This document shows positions 17,725-27,288 of a DNA stretch of 64,000 nucleotides, piece after piece (the first letter of the stretch is position 1; every line of letters starts with the position of its first letter). Both the position numbers and the translations under genes were made by a program. The notes under the pieces were generated by a model. It was not told the origin of the DNA. It worked only from the letters and a program-made list of their open reading frames with translations, and did no database searches. The stretch lies in NCBI RefSeq assembly GCF_003123745.1, contig NZ_QETB01000004.1, positions 418,959-482,958 on the forward strand. The letters are read 5' to 3'. Origin of the DNA: Ancrocorticia populi. Lineage in GTDB: Bacteria; Actinomycetota; Actinomycetes; Actinomycetales; Actinomycetaceae.

Positions 17725-20229
17725 TCATGCAAACGTATCAGCAAGATTGTACTCGGCAAGAAAATGCCCTGTCACTGACTGAGGATTCTGTGCAATCTGT
17801 TCCGGACTGCCAACGGCCACGATACGGCCACCCTGTTTTCCCCCGCCGGGACCCATGTCTATCACATGGTCGGCGTTCGCGATCACATCGAGATCGTGCT
17901 CGATCACCACAACGGTGGCCCCGCGTTCAGTCAGGCGCTGGAGCACCTCAATGAGCGTCCTGACATCCAGAGGATGGAGGCCAACACTCGGCTCGTCAAG
18001 AACGAAAACTGAATCAGACTGCTCACGGTGGAGCTGGTTGACCAGCTTGAGCCTCTGAGCCTCGCCGCCGGACAACTCCGGGGTCGCTTCCCCCAGCGTC
18101 AGGTATCCCAATCCCAGATCGTCGAAGGCCCGAAGCCGCCTAGCTACCTTAGGAAGGGCTGCGGTCGCTCCGATGGCCTCGCTCACCGTCATTCGCAGAA
18201 GGTCGGGCAGGTTCACGCCCTCACGCTGGTAGCGGGCAGCCGCCGGAGCGAACCGTGAGCCGCCGCACTCCGGGCATGGGATCTCCACGTCCGGCAGGAA
18301 TTGGACGTCTAGCGAGATCTGGCCCGTTCCCTCACATCTCGGGCAGGAGAGCGAGCCCGTGTTGTACGAAAAGTCTGAGGCCTTCAGCCCATCCTCCTTG
18401 GCGCCTTCCGTGCTAGCGAAGGCGCGGCGCAGCTCATCCATGACGCCGGAGTAGGTGGCCACCGTGGAGCGCACGTTGACGCCGATAGGAGTTGCATCGA
18501 CAACGTGCACCTTCGTACCTTCTGCGACATCCAGTATCTCAGCGTGTGAGGGCAGCGGAGCGCCCTGCGCCAGTGCCTGGATGGCCGGGACCAGAGACTC
18601 GAGGATCAGTGTGGTTTTGCCCGATCCGGATACCCCCGTCACCGCCGTGATCTTGCCCCGCGGGATCCGTACGTCGAGTTCATGAACCGTGTGAAGGGGC
18701 CGAGTGACGAGATGGATGAATTCGCCGTCGTGGTCCACGTTTCTTTCCCGCACCACGACCGGCTCGGTGCCCGCTAGGAACCCGGCCACCCGCGATTCTG
18801 GGGATTCTTCGATCTGCGCGGGCGAGCCCTGAGCGATGATAGTGCCTCCGTAAACTCCCGAACCCGGACCAATTTCGATGAGGTGGTCGGCGGCGCGCAG
18901 CACTTGAACGTCGTGATCCACGAAGACCACAGAGTTGCCGTCTGCGAGGAGATCCCGCATGATGCCGATGAGCCCCTCGACGTTGGCCGGATGAAGCCCG
19001 ATCGAGGGCTCGTCAAGCACGTAGAGCACGCCGGTGGTGCGGTTGCGGACGGCGCGGGCCAGCTGGACGCGTTGGCGCTCGCCGGCGGAGAGTGTGGAGC
19101 CAGCCCTGTCTAAGGAGAGGTAGCTCAACCCCAGCTCGAGGAGGCGGGCAGCCATACTCTCGAAGGTGTCTGTTAGCCCGTCCGCCATCTTGCGCATGTC
19201 CTGGGGCAAAGCGGGCGAAATCGTGGGAACCCATGCCACCGCCTGTTCCAGCGTCATGGACGTGACCTCGGCGAGATTTTTCCCGTTGATCTGCGGAGCG
19301 CGGGCCGCTGAGGAAAGCCGAGTGCCGTGACACTCCGGGCAGGTTCCCGAGCTGAGGAAGCGCGAAACCCGCTTGAGTCGCTTCTCATTATCCGCGCGCT
19401 TGAGCTCCTCGGTCACCGTCAGCCGAGCATTGCGGAACGTGAAATCAAGATCGTGGACGCCCTTGCGGCTGGTGATCGTAATGTGCTTCTTTTCCTCCGG
19501 TCCGTTCAAGACGATCTGATGTTCGGCCTCGGTGAGCTCGTTCCACGGCACATCCGTTCGCACCCCAAACTCTCGGACAATGTCGGGCTGGACGTTAAAT
19601 CCGAACATGTTCCACGGAACCACAGCCCCGTCGTCAATGCTCAGGGAGGGATCGGGCACCAGTGTGGCGTCATCGACCTGGCGGACCACGCCCGTGCCCT
19701 CGCACTTCGGGCAGGCACCCTCTGAATTGAACGCTAGCGCTTCAGCGCCGGGCGGGTCCACCGCTGCCCCGCAAGTGGGGCAGGTAAACTGGCGTTCGGC
19801 AGCCACGTTGATAGTTGGCGGGACGTAGTGCCCATTGGGGCACACGTGAGAGGAGAGGCGCGAGAACATGAGGCGCAGGACGTTGAGAAGCTCGGTCGAG
19901 GTCCCAAATGTCGAGCGCACGCCGGGAACACCCGGGCGCTGGCGCAACGCGAGCGCAGCTGGCACGTGTTCCACGGCACCAACATCAGCCCGCTGTGCCT
20001 GCCCCATCCGCCGGCGCGTATAGGTGGAGAGCGCCTCGATGTAGCGCCGGGCCCCCTCCGCATACAACACGCCGAGGGCCAGCGAGGACTTGCCACTGCC
20101 CGAGACCCCGGCGATGCCCACAAGGCTATTGAGCGGAACACTCACGTCAATATTCTGCAGGTTATTGACCCGGGCACCGCGGACTTCAATGTGATCGGGA
20201 ATGGAGTGGTTCGAAGTGTATGAAGCCAT
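17725..20229 (-). CDS. UvrA-like tandem ABC ATPase (short class)
   Basis: 834 residues from MASYTS; longer frame upstream lacks homology. Two Walker A motifs (GVSGSGKSS at 41-49; GVSGSGKTT in the second half), two LSAGE / LSGGE signatures, DEPS Walker B motifs and Zn-finger Cys pairs (CPNGH ... CPTCG; CPKCEGTG; CPECHGTR; CPRCEGTG; CPECGGSRF). At about 830 residues it is shorter than housekeeping UvrA (about 950) and resembles UvrA2/DrrC-type paralogues that lack the UvrB-binding insert and are linked to drug or DNA-damage tolerance. Role here inferred from length only. Confidence 0.85.
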   Translation of the reverse strand: MASYTSNHSIPDHIEVRGARVNNLQNIDVSVPLNSLVGIAGVSGSGKSSLALGVLYAEGARRYIEALSTYTRRRMGQAQRADVGAVEHVPAALALRQRPGVPGVRSTFGTSTELLNVLRLMFSRLSSHVCPNGHYVPPTINVAAERQFTCPTCGAAVDPPGAEALAFNSEGACPKCEGTGVVRQVDDATLVPDPSLSIDDGAVVPWNMFGFNVQPDIVREFGVRTDVPWNELTEAEHQIVLNGPEEKKHITITSRKGVHDLDFTFRNARLTVTEELKRADNEKRLKRVSRFLSSGTCPECHGTRLSSAARAPQINGKNLAEVTSMTLEQAVAWVPTISPALPQDMRKMADGLTDTFESMAARLLELGLSYLSLDRAGSTLSAGERQRVQLARAVRNRTTGVLYVLDEPSIGLHPANVEGLIGIMRDLLADGNSVVFVDHDVQVLRAADHLIEIGPGSGVYGGTIIAQGSPAQIEESPESRVAGFLAGTEPVVVRERNVDHDGEFIHLVTRPLHTVHELDVRIPRGKITAVTGVSGSGKTTLILESLVPAIQALAQGAPLPSHAEILDVAEGTKVHVVDATPIGVNVRSTVATYSGVMDELRRAFASTEGAKEDGLKASDFSYNTGSLSCPRCEGTGQISLDVQFLPDVEIPCPECGGSRFAPAAARYQREGVNLPDLLRMTVSEAIGATAALPKVARRLRAFDDLGLGYLTLGEATPELSGGEAQRLKLVNQLHREQSDSVFVLDEPSVGLHPLDVRTLIEVLQRLTERGATVVVIEHDLDVIANADHVIDMGPGGGKQGGRIVAVGSPEQIAQNPQSVTGHFLAEYNLADTFA

Positions 20230-20467
20230 ACGCCCATCGTAAAACTCAAAAATCGGCATACGCCACACTCTCACTGCCGGCACGGCACGTGGACGGATGG
20301 TCCTGCGGGTTGAACGACGATCGAAGGAGGCATGGTGGCGGCCACGGCTTCGCATGGCCAGGACATCGCCGTCAACAAAAATCCCCGTAGAATCGCCAGC
20401 ACACTCCCCAATCGCTCCGGCTAAGATAGAGCAGGTGAGACCCCGATCACGGATGTGAGTTGAGCCA

Positions 20468-21004
20468 GTGAAGCAAGAATTAGATGAGCTTGTCGCGAGC
20501 GTCGCAGATGCAGTGCGCTGCGCGGGAGCCAGCGTGGCGAGCTGCGAATCCCTGACCGGCGGGCGCATTGCAGTGGCACTCTCCTCGGCCGAGCAGGCCG
20601 CCGATTGGTATCGAGGCGGCATCGTCGCATACCAATCCGGGCTGAAGCATGGTTTGCTGGACACTCCCGATGGGCCAGTGGTCACCGCGGACACGGCAAC
20701 ACGGATGGCATATTCCGCAGCGCAGCTCCTCCATGCGGACTATACGGTGGCCGTGACGGGCGTTGGCGGGCCGGATCCGCAAGAGGGTTGGCCGGCCGGC
20801 ACTGTATATATTGCTACTAGCACGTACGGCGAATCATCGGGAGCAGACCTGCACCACTTCGATGGCGGGCCGATCGAGGTTATGAAGCAGACGGTCCGCG
20901 GGCGCTCGAAGCACTCCTCGCGCAGATCGTCAGCTCCACATCAGAGTAGGGTCAGCCGTTTTTTCCGCGCCCCAGAGTTGCTCCGTAAATCACCAGCACG
21001 ATGA
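20468..21004 (+). CDS. pncC: Nicotinamide-nucleotide amidohydrolase (CinA C-terminal domain), frameshifted at 3' end
   Basis: GTG start. The PncC core is complete up to about residue 143: SCESLTGGRIAVALSS (catalytic Ser-Lys region), YRGGIVAYQSGLK, VAVTGVGGPDPQ and PAGTVYIA. After TVR the frame breaks: removing one base near 20897-20901 (a GCGGGCG run) would restore ALEALLAQIVSSTSE and a stop at 20947-20949, the normal C-terminal helix. As written, the protein instead gets an unrelated basic tail of about 34 residues that runs into the convergent gene. The enzyme deamidates NMN; whether the altered form works is uncertain. Confidence 0.82.
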   Translation: MKQELDELVASVADAVRCAGASVASCESLTGGRIAVALSSAEQAADWYRGGIVAYQSGLKHGLLDTPDGPVVTADTATRMAYSAAQLLHADYTVAVTGVGGPDPQEGWPAGTVYIATSTYGESSGADLHHFDGGPIEVMKQTVRGRSKHSSRRSSAPHQSRVSRFFRAPELLRKSPAR

Positions 21005-21218
21005 TGGACCCCACGATTGCCAAGACCCATGACTGAAGCGACCAGAATTCGTCCAAACCAGCATCGAAGATCACGGATCCGAGCCAGCCTCCGAGCATTG
21101 ACCCAACTACTCCCAAGATGAGGGTGGCGAACCAGCCTCCACTCTGCTTACCCGGCAGGATTAGCTTCGCAATCGCACCGGCAATCAAACCTAGAATCAG
21201 AAACGCTATGAAACCCAC
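20952..21218 (-). CDS. GlsB/YeaQ/YmgE family stress-response membrane protein
   Basis: 88 residues from GTG 21218, preceded by AAAAGGGGAGATCT. Three hydrophobic, glycine-rich segments (FIAFLILGLIAGAIAKLILPG, ATLILGVVGSMLGGWLG, WVLAIVGSIIVLVIYG) match this transglycosylase-associated small membrane family. Function is not well defined; induced by stress in enterobacteria. It overlaps the aberrant 3' tail of the frameshifted pncC gene on the other strand, but not its ancestral end. Confidence 0.87.
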   Translation of the reverse strand: MGFIAFLILGLIAGAIAKLILPGKQSGGWFATLILGVVGSMLGGWLGSVIFDAGLDEFWSLQSWVLAIVGSIIVLVIYGATLGRGKNG

Positions 21219-21322
21219 AGATCTCCCCTTTTCGATTGGACGTGCTATCGCTTCATGGTAATTGAGCCCAGACGGAAGGGCAAGAGGCGTGATCGCGAGA
21301 CTACCGGGCCAATACCGGGCAG

Positions 21323-22117
21323 CTACCGCGCCGCTTCCGACCCAGCGTTGAGTTGGAACACGCTTCCTGCCGGGTCTGCCACGGTAGTGCAACGCCCAAA
21401 TGGCGAATCCATGGGACCATCGAGTACTTGGCCGCCGAGTTCTCGCACGCGTGCAAGCGTCGGCTCGGTCGCCTCAATCTCAAAATAGAGGCGCCAATGC
21501 GAGGGCGTTCCTGCGGGTAGGAAGGCGCTGGCCTCGCAGATCCCCGCACAGGCCTTCATCCCTTCCCCGTTGGTGACGTACCGGACTCCGGCGCTCTCAG
21601 TTTCGGCTGGCATGGCAACGATCTCGAACTCAAAGACATCCCGATAGAACGCCACCGAAACGTCAAAGTTGCTAGTCATGAGCTCGAACCACACAGGCGT
21701 GCCTGGCGATCCAGAGAACGTGTAGCCCTCAAAGCCGTGCGATTCCCACAGTCCAACGATGGCGCCGGTTGGGTCCTCGATAATCGCGAACGCGCCAAGG
21801 CCCGGCATCGTGACGGAACTGGAGAGGACCGTGGCGCCGTGGGCCACCGCGAGATCCAGGCGGGTAGCCATGTCCTCGACGGCCAAGAATACGTCCCACC
21901 GATCAGGTATGGGCGTACCGTCCGGCATGGACATCCCCGCCACGTCCATGAATCCAGCGATGACGTTGCCGCCCTGAGAGACCAGCTCATAATAGCCGAA
22001 CTGCTCACCCTGATCCTCGAATACCCAGCCAAAAAGTTCACGGTAGAAGGCGCGGCTGGATTCGGCATTGTTTGACCCAACGTCGATCCACGTTGGGGTT
22101 CCGGTTGGTCGCGGCAT
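21323..22117 (-). CDS. VOC (glyoxalase/bleomycin-resistance) family protein, two domains
   Basis: 264 residues from ATG 22117 after AAAGGAGAAGATC. Two VOC modules: residues 5-125 (TPTWIDVGSNNAESSRAFYRELFGW) and 135-260 (PVWFELMTSNFDVSVAFYRDVF), each a paired beta-alpha-beta-beta-beta unit. Similar actinobacterial proteins are annotated as hydroxylases, but no substrate can be assigned. Lies downstream of the AraC regulator on the same strand. Confidence 0.85.
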   Translation of the reverse strand: MPRPTGTPTWIDVGSNNAESSRAFYRELFGWVFEDQGEQFGYYELVSQGGNVIAGFMDVAGMSMPDGTPIPDRWDVFLAVEDMATRLDLAVAHGATVLSSSVTMPGLGAFAIIEDPTGAIVGLWESHGFEGYTFSGSPGTPVWFELMTSNFDVSVAFYRDVFEFEIVAMPAETESAGVRYVTNGEGMKACAGICEASAFLPAGTPSHWRLYFEIEATEPTLARVRELGGQVLDGPMDSPFGRCTTVADPAGSVFQLNAGSEAAR

Positions 22118-22192
22118 GATCTTCTCCTTTGTCCGCAAGTTGTCCCTAAAATGTAGCGGGCGTGCGAAGTTGGGAATTGTCCGATTGTGCGC

Positions 22193-22227
22193 TTTTTGAT
22201 AACGACGACGGAAACTCGCTTAGTTTC
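22193..22227 (+). repeat. ACGACGACG motif, copy 2, followed by a hairpin
   Basis: TTTTTGATAACGACGACGGA (22193-22212) leads into a perfect 6-bp hairpin GAAACT (22211-22216) / AGTTTC (22222-22227) that overlaps the stop codon of the AraC gene on the other strand. Confidence 0.55.
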
Positions 22228-22969
22228 GCAAACTGGCGAGCGCGGACAGCAGTGGGACATTATGTGGATCGGCTGGCGCGAACCGTAGGACAATCTGGTG
22301 CGGCGGTGCGGCTGGTGTTACCGGACGGCGGTGCACGGCTACGAGCGGCTGAGACGGCGCTAACTGATCAAGGGCGTCAGCATCCGCGAGCATAGATACC
22401 GCTAGAAGCCACGGGTTATGTAGGCACGTAGGAAGCCGGACGGGGCCGCCCCCGGCCAGCAGCATTCCCGCGGCGGGCAACCCAATAGGGACCGGACGCG
22501 GATACCAGCCAATCCACGTGTGGCGGGGCATCCGCAACGTTTCAGCCGTGAGATCTAGGTGCACGAGAACTCTCGGTTGGCTTGGGTCGGTCACCTCGAA
22601 TGGGCTCACGGGGTGTTCGGCGATATCCACGGCTAACCTCCTGAGCGCCGCGGGTGCCGTTCCTACGGCGTCTCGGAAACGGCGGCTGAAGGTGGAAAGA
22701 GAGGAAAAGCCAACTTCGGCGCACACATCGATAACCGGCTCATCTGTGACCATTAAGAGGCGCTTTGCCTCAGCGAAACGCAACGCAGCAAGATACTCCA
22801 TCGGGGCCAAGCCTGTGGCTTCGGCGAACAATCGGGAGAAGTGATACCGGCTGTAGCCCACATGATCGGCCAGGTCGGCAACCGACAACCCATCAGAGAG
22901 GTGCCCCCGCATCAAACTGATCGCGCTCGCAACAAGTTCCGGGGGATCTTTCCTCTCTCCTCGTGTCAT
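22220..22969 (-). CDS. AraC-family transcriptional regulator
   Basis: 249 residues. The HTH domain is N-terminal (about 10-110): LSVADLADHVGYSRYHFSRLFAEATG is the first helix-turn-helix and CAEVGFSSLSTFSRRFRDAVG the second, ending in the usual TAPAALRR. The C-terminal 130 residues form an unassigned domain that may bind a ligand. Begins 10 bases downstream of the DUF5129-like gene and precedes the VOC protein, so it might regulate that gene. Confidence 0.88.
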   Translation of the reverse strand: MTRGERKDPPELVASAISLMRGHLSDGLSVADLADHVGYSRYHFSRLFAEATGLAPMEYLAALRFAEAKRLLMVTDEPVIDVCAEVGFSSLSTFSRRFRDAVGTAPAALRRLAVDIAEHPVSPFEVTDPSQPRVLVHLDLTAETLRMPRHTWIGWYPRPVPIGLPAAGMLLAGGGPVRLPTCLHNPWLLAVSMLADADALDQLAPSQPLVAVHRRPVTPAAPPHQIVLRFAPADPHNVPLLSALASLRN

Positions 22970-22978
22970 GATCAGTCC

Positions 22979-24613
22979 TCAGAAACTCCCCGAGGATCCT
23001 CCAGATGATCCCCCGGAGGATCCGCCCGAGGTGCTACTACTCGAATGCGCATACCACGTGTTGTTTCGTCCCAACCTGTATTCACGCATAACTTCCATCC
23101 CCAACAAGACCGCAGCGGCGCCAGCTACGATTCCGTAGCCACCTGTACGCGGCTTTACTGCCGCTCCTGTGAAGGGAACGAGCGTGTCCATGAACCCAAT
23201 AGTGGGAGCAAAGGTGTGAGCACTATTGCTTCCGTTCGTCAGATATCTCCCCACGGTTGGCCCAGGGTCTGTGCTGGCGGCCGTAGTTGAAGCACTCTCC
23301 ACAAGAACCTCGAGCATCTCTGAGTTTTTGCCTACGGATATGCCCGAGTGAACCACCTTTGCCGATTCGCCCGCTAGAGACGCAGAGGCGCGGTCCAGAT
23401 AGAAGAGGGCTTCCCATGAATCCATCCCCGCCTGGACATCGGCCGGCACCCGGTTGGCAACCTCTAACGCCCAGCCAATACACGCATCCAACTGGCCTGT
23501 ATCCCAGCTCCTCGTCAGAGCAAGATCAGAAAGCTCAGTGCCCGCGCGCGCATCTTCAGCCACCAGCCTTGCTTGCCTGCTCACGGCCTCTTTCCAGCCG
23601 GGCAGGCCGCCAGCAATCATCGCCACATCACCGAATCCGCGTGCGCGCGTCACGGCACCTTCGATCCGATCGGATGCCTGCTTGAGTTCCCGGGCTGTCG
23701 CGCCCGAACGCTTCCGCGACGCAGTGAGCTCCGGACGAAGCAACTCCGCCTGAGAATCTCGCACCAAGCCCTCCAGTCCCTGTATCGCATCCTGTATGCG
23801 CTGAGCCACCAGCTGGGGTGTAGGTTCAGGGCCGCGAACTTGCGCCGCTCCGGCTGCGTCACCAGCCAGCGGTGGCGCCTGCCGCACTGCTGCTTGCTGA
23901 GCCGACCTAGTTACCTGTGCGGCCGTTGTTCCAAACTCCTGTGTCGCGGCCATCCCCGTATTCACGGCGGCGTCACTCTTCAAACGCATACGGTGCGCCC
24001 GGATTGAGATCCACAGGATTCCTCCGGCACTGAACAGGACTCCCGGGATGCAGAGGACTAGGAACGGCAAAGTACCAACATATGCCGCCTGCGCCTCAAC
24101 GATGTCCCCGATACCTTCTTCCCATTCGGCATCCTGAAACGCGTCATTGCCTGCTTCGCGATTGGAGTCGAGATCGTCGTCGTTACTCGAAAAACCCGTT
24201 CCCACATACAAACCGGAATCTCCATGCCCAGCCGGATCGGTGATATTGAGGAAAATAACCAGTTTGTGATCAACGAACCGGGAGCCCTCCAACCAGTCCG
24301 GATGATACAGCTGGGCGGCGTCCATTACCTCGCCGCGAACGTCCGAGACGGGCGAGCCCTCTTGCGCGATAACCCAGACATCTATGTCAGGATCCCTCAG
24401 CTCCATTCCCTCAAGTTGCGATTGGAGCGTTGCGGAATCAACCAGCGAAGTGGAAGAGGTGATTTCCACGCTTCGAGGTGGATCTCCCGTTTCATCGGAC
24501 GTGAGAGCCCACGCCATGATGAAGAGACTTCCAATGAGGACTGCCGTCAACAGGACATAGCCGATCGGCCTAGCAATCGCACCAAACCGCCCGGGAACCT
24601 TCGTATGCGGCAT
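22979..24613 (-). CDS. DUF5129 / TPM-like membrane protein
   Basis: 544 residues. Signal-anchor helix at about 15-37, an extracytoplasmic TPM-like domain (DVWVIAQEG, the acidic SSNDDDLDSN segment), a second transmembrane helix (TLPFLVLCIPGVLFSAGG) and a long, helical cytoplasmic region with a possible third segment near residue 500. The C-terminus is a Ser/Gly repeat (GGSSGGSSGG), common at the end of TPM proteins. Resembles the actinobacterial DUF5129 group; function unknown. Confidence 0.7.
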   Translation of the reverse strand: MPHTKVPGRFGAIARPIGYVLLTAVLIGSLFIMAWALTSDETGDPPRSVEITSSTSLVDSATLQSQLEGMELRDPDIDVWVIAQEGSPVSDVRGEVMDAAQLYHPDWLEGSRFVDHKLVIFLNITDPAGHGDSGLYVGTGFSSNDDDLDSNREAGNDAFQDAEWEEGIGDIVEAQAAYVGTLPFLVLCIPGVLFSAGGILWISIRAHRMRLKSDAAVNTGMAATQEFGTTAAQVTRSAQQAAVRQAPPLAGDAAGAAQVRGPEPTPQLVAQRIQDAIQGLEGLVRDSQAELLRPELTASRKRSGATARELKQASDRIEGAVTRARGFGDVAMIAGGLPGWKEAVSRQARLVAEDARAGTELSDLALTRSWDTGQLDACIGWALEVANRVPADVQAGMDSWEALFYLDRASASLAGESAKVVHSGISVGKNSEMLEVLVESASTTAASTDPGPTVGRYLTNGSNSAHTFAPTIGFMDTLVPFTGAAVKPRTGGYGIVAGAAAVLLGMEVMREYRLGRNNTWYAHSSSSTSGGSSGGSSGGSSGSF

Positions 24614-24716
24614 GCAGAACGCCTTCCTGGCGGCGCTACCGGGCGCGGCTTAGACGCACCCGCGCTACCACCGTGTCAGGTACATTCCGTTAGCATAGCG
24701 GCTTGCCGCGTCTGGG

Positions 24717-26138
24717 TCAGCCTTGGCTTGTATACGTTTCGAGCAGCCGCAGCCAGACCTCGCTGATCGTTGGGTAGGACGGGACGGCGTGCCACAGCCG
24801 ATCGATTGGGACCTCGCCAACAATCGCAATAGTTGCCGAATGTAGAAGCTCAGCCACATCTTGCCCGATGAATGTGGCGCCAACAATAACGCCACGGTCC
24901 TCGTCAACCACAAGTTTGGCGCGCCCGGCGTAATCATCAGCCTGCAGGCTCGAACCCGCGATGCTCCCTAAGTCATACTCAACGGTCTTGATGTGTAGCC
25001 CTGCCTCGCGTGCTTTCGCCTCTGTCTTGCCCACTGATGCGACTTCTGGATCGGAAAACACGACGTGGGGAACCGCGGTGTGATCAGCCGTTGCCACGTG
25101 GCGGCCCCATGGCTGATCCTGTACCTGGGTGCCGTTCAATCGGGCGGCGATCGCTTCACCCGCGGCGCGCGCCTGATACTTGCCTTGGTGGGTAAGAAGC
25201 GCTCTCCCATTGACATCGCCAACGGCGTAGAGCCAGTCTGTGCCTTTAACAAGCATCGTGTCGTCAACGGCAAGGCCTTCGTTACCGCCAAGTCCAAGCG
25301 AATCAAGTCCAAGCCCATCCGTTGCTGGAGTCCGTCCCGTAGCAACAAGGATCTCATCCGCCTGAATGGTAGAGCCGTCCTCTAGAGTAGCGGTCACGAG
25401 GCCCTCGGCATCGCGATCAATGTGGCTCGGGGTGGCGCCAATGCGCACATCAACCCCCTCGGCGGTCAATGCATCCGCAAGGCATTCGCCAACGAAAGGC
25501 TCCTCATGGGAAAGCAGAGCGCTGCGGGATAGGACGGTCACGTGGGCGCCGAGGGAGGAGAACGCGAACGCCATCTCTGTTCCGGCAACGCCGCCGCCTA
25601 GGACGATGAGCCGCTGCGGAACTGTCTTGGCAGAGGTGGCCTCGCGGGTACCCCAAGGCTGAGCTTCGGCCAGTCCGTCTATCTCGGGGATGTGTGGGAC
25701 TGAACCCGTGGCTAGGGCAACGGCTCTAGCCGTGTACATGCGGCCGTCAACCTTTACTTGGCCGGCACCGGTGACAGTGGCGTGCCCGCGAATAAGTTCG
25801 ATGCCCGCGGATTCCACCCATTTGGCCTGCCCGTCATCCTTCCACCCGCTAGTAAAGGTGGTACGCCGCTCTAGGACTGCGCGCACATCGAGCTCACCCG
25901 TCACGGCCTCGCGCGTGCCGGGAAGCCGGCGTGCGGCACGGAGGGCGTTACCGCTGCGTAGAAGTGCCTTTGATGGCATGCACGCCCAGTAGGAGCACTC
26001 ACCTCCCACCAGCTCCGATTCAACAATGGCCACCTGAAGGCCCTGCTGCGTGGCATAGTCAGCGACGTTCTCGCCAACCGCACCTCCACCGATGACGATC
26101 AGGTCATAATCAGTTGTCTTTGAAGCTGCGGTGCTCAT
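24717..26138 (-). CDS. Class I pyridine nucleotide-disulfide oxidoreductase (Lpd/MerA-like)
   Basis: 473 residues. FAD motif VIGGGAVGENVADYA, redox-active GGECSYWACMPSKALLR (C-x4-C), NAD(P) motif VLGGGVAGTEMAFAF, ATGRTPATDG, and a C-terminal dimerisation domain with a HAVPSYPT segment holding the catalytic His. It is a flavoprotein disulfide reductase; without adjacent E1/E2 or mercury genes its substrate remains unknown. Start after AGAAGGAGCACTC. Upstream lies a short inverted repeat (GGACT...AGTCC, 26154-26170) of uncertain meaning. Confidence 0.9.
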   Translation of the reverse strand: MSTAASKTTDYDLIVIGGGAVGENVADYATQQGLQVAIVESELVGGECSYWACMPSKALLRSGNALRAARRLPGTREAVTGELDVRAVLERRTTFTSGWKDDGQAKWVESAGIELIRGHATVTGAGQVKVDGRMYTARAVALATGSVPHIPEIDGLAEAQPWGTREATSAKTVPQRLIVLGGGVAGTEMAFAFSSLGAHVTVLSRSALLSHEEPFVGECLADALTAEGVDVRIGATPSHIDRDAEGLVTATLEDGSTIQADEILVATGRTPATDGLGLDSLGLGGNEGLAVDDTMLVKGTDWLYAVGDVNGRALLTHQGKYQARAAGEAIAARLNGTQVQDQPWGRHVATADHTAVPHVVFSDPEVASVGKTEAKAREAGLHIKTVEYDLGSIAGSSLQADDYAGRAKLVVDEDRGVIVGATFIGQDVAELLHSATIAIVGEVPIDRLWHAVPSYPTISEVWLRLLETYTSQG

Positions 26139-26373
26139 GAGTGCTCCTTCTGGGACTCTTTAGAAGTCCTGATACTGCTCTTAGAGGTTCCAAGACTCGT
26201 CAGACCCTTATTTTCCCACGGATTTTCGCCGAATGTTGAATTTTCGCGCCCCTTCGTGCCCCATCGAATGGGCCGTAGGGTCAAACGTTGGAGAACTCTT
26301 TCCCGGTGACCCGAACGGGACGCCTCCGGCACGGTTCCATTCTAAAACCTGAAACTCAACGCAGGAAGGTCGA

Positions 26374-27288
26374 TTACACCCACCGGCACTCTTTGTGCGT
26401 CCACTTCCTCCCACCGGCTCGCCCTGTAAGCGCCAGATCGATGAGTTGGGAAGCAAGTTCCGCCGCCGCTCCTACTGTTCGATAGTCCGAGCAGCATGGG
26501 ACGGACTTGCTCAGCTTCACATATCCTGGCCCCCAGGTGGGCGGAATGGCAAACGCAGAAAATGGCTCCATCTGGCGCCGCCGGCGTTCCGTCTCCAGTG
26601 CAAGAGTGAGCGCATCCCCATCGATGTCTTGAGTGACAGCGAACACAACGAGGTCCACAAGGTCCTTTTCACGACTTGAAGGCCGGCCTTCGTAATCGGC
26701 CATAGTTGCACAGACCTTGTCGGCAATCTGGTCAACTACCGGGTATAGGCGATACGGGTTGCTAGTGAGCCGTGGGAGTTCGAGTGCGGTTGCCGAAGTT
26801 GCAGTGGACACTTGGTCAGTCATGCCCGCACCCACTGCGAGGTCAATGTGTAGCGAACCCTTGCCTGTGACACCGATGAAGATGTTGAAGGTGACGCGGT
26901 AGCCGTCGGTGTATGGCTGCTTGTCAGCACCAATCGAAGTCTCGTATCCCAGGTATTCGAAGCGGAAGTGGTCGTAAAGATCGATCGCGGCCAGGCGCTT
27001 CAGGTCTGCCAGCGCTTGCTCAATGGTGAACCCCTCTCGGTAAAGGTCGATGTCTTTCGTGGAACGAGTTGAAGGGATCCGCGCAAGTATGCTCGTTCCA
27101 CCCTTCAGTACCCATTCTGACTCCGCACCTTCGGAGAAGATCCGGCTGAGGAAGCGGTTGAAGTACTCCAGTTGGATTCGCTTGTTCGTATCGAGCGTGG
27201 GGTCCACTGCTGCTGCCTTCTTTGCTGCATCTTTGATTGCAGCCTCAACACCTCGCGCCGTCCCGTAACGCTCATTCGCTTGCGTCAT
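26374..27288 (-). CDS. AbiEii-type nucleotidyltransferase toxin
   Basis: 304 residues. The nucleotidyltransferase core is visible: LKGGTSILAR (KGG at 62-64), TRSTKDIDLY (DxD at 79-81) and a K/D-rich second half (SSREKDLVDLVVFAVTQD). AbiEii toxins of type IV toxin-antitoxin systems transfer nucleotides, reported for tRNA, and block growth on phage infection. Overlaps the upstream antitoxin gene by 17 bases. Defence role inferred from the family. Confidence 0.87.
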   Translation of the reverse strand: MTQANERYGTARGVEAAIKDAAKKAAAVDPTLDTNKRIQLEYFNRFLSRIFSEGAESEWVLKGGTSILARIPSTRSTKDIDLYREGFTIEQALADLKRLAAIDLYDHFRFEYLGYETSIGADKQPYTDGYRVTFNIFIGVTGKGSLHIDLAVGAGMTDQVSTATSATALELPRLTSNPYRLYPVVDQIADKVCATMADYEGRPSSREKDLVDLVVFAVTQDIDGDALTLALETERRRRQMEPFSAFAIPPTWGPGYVKLSKSVPCCSDYRTVGAAAELASQLIDLALTGRAGGRKWTHKECRWV

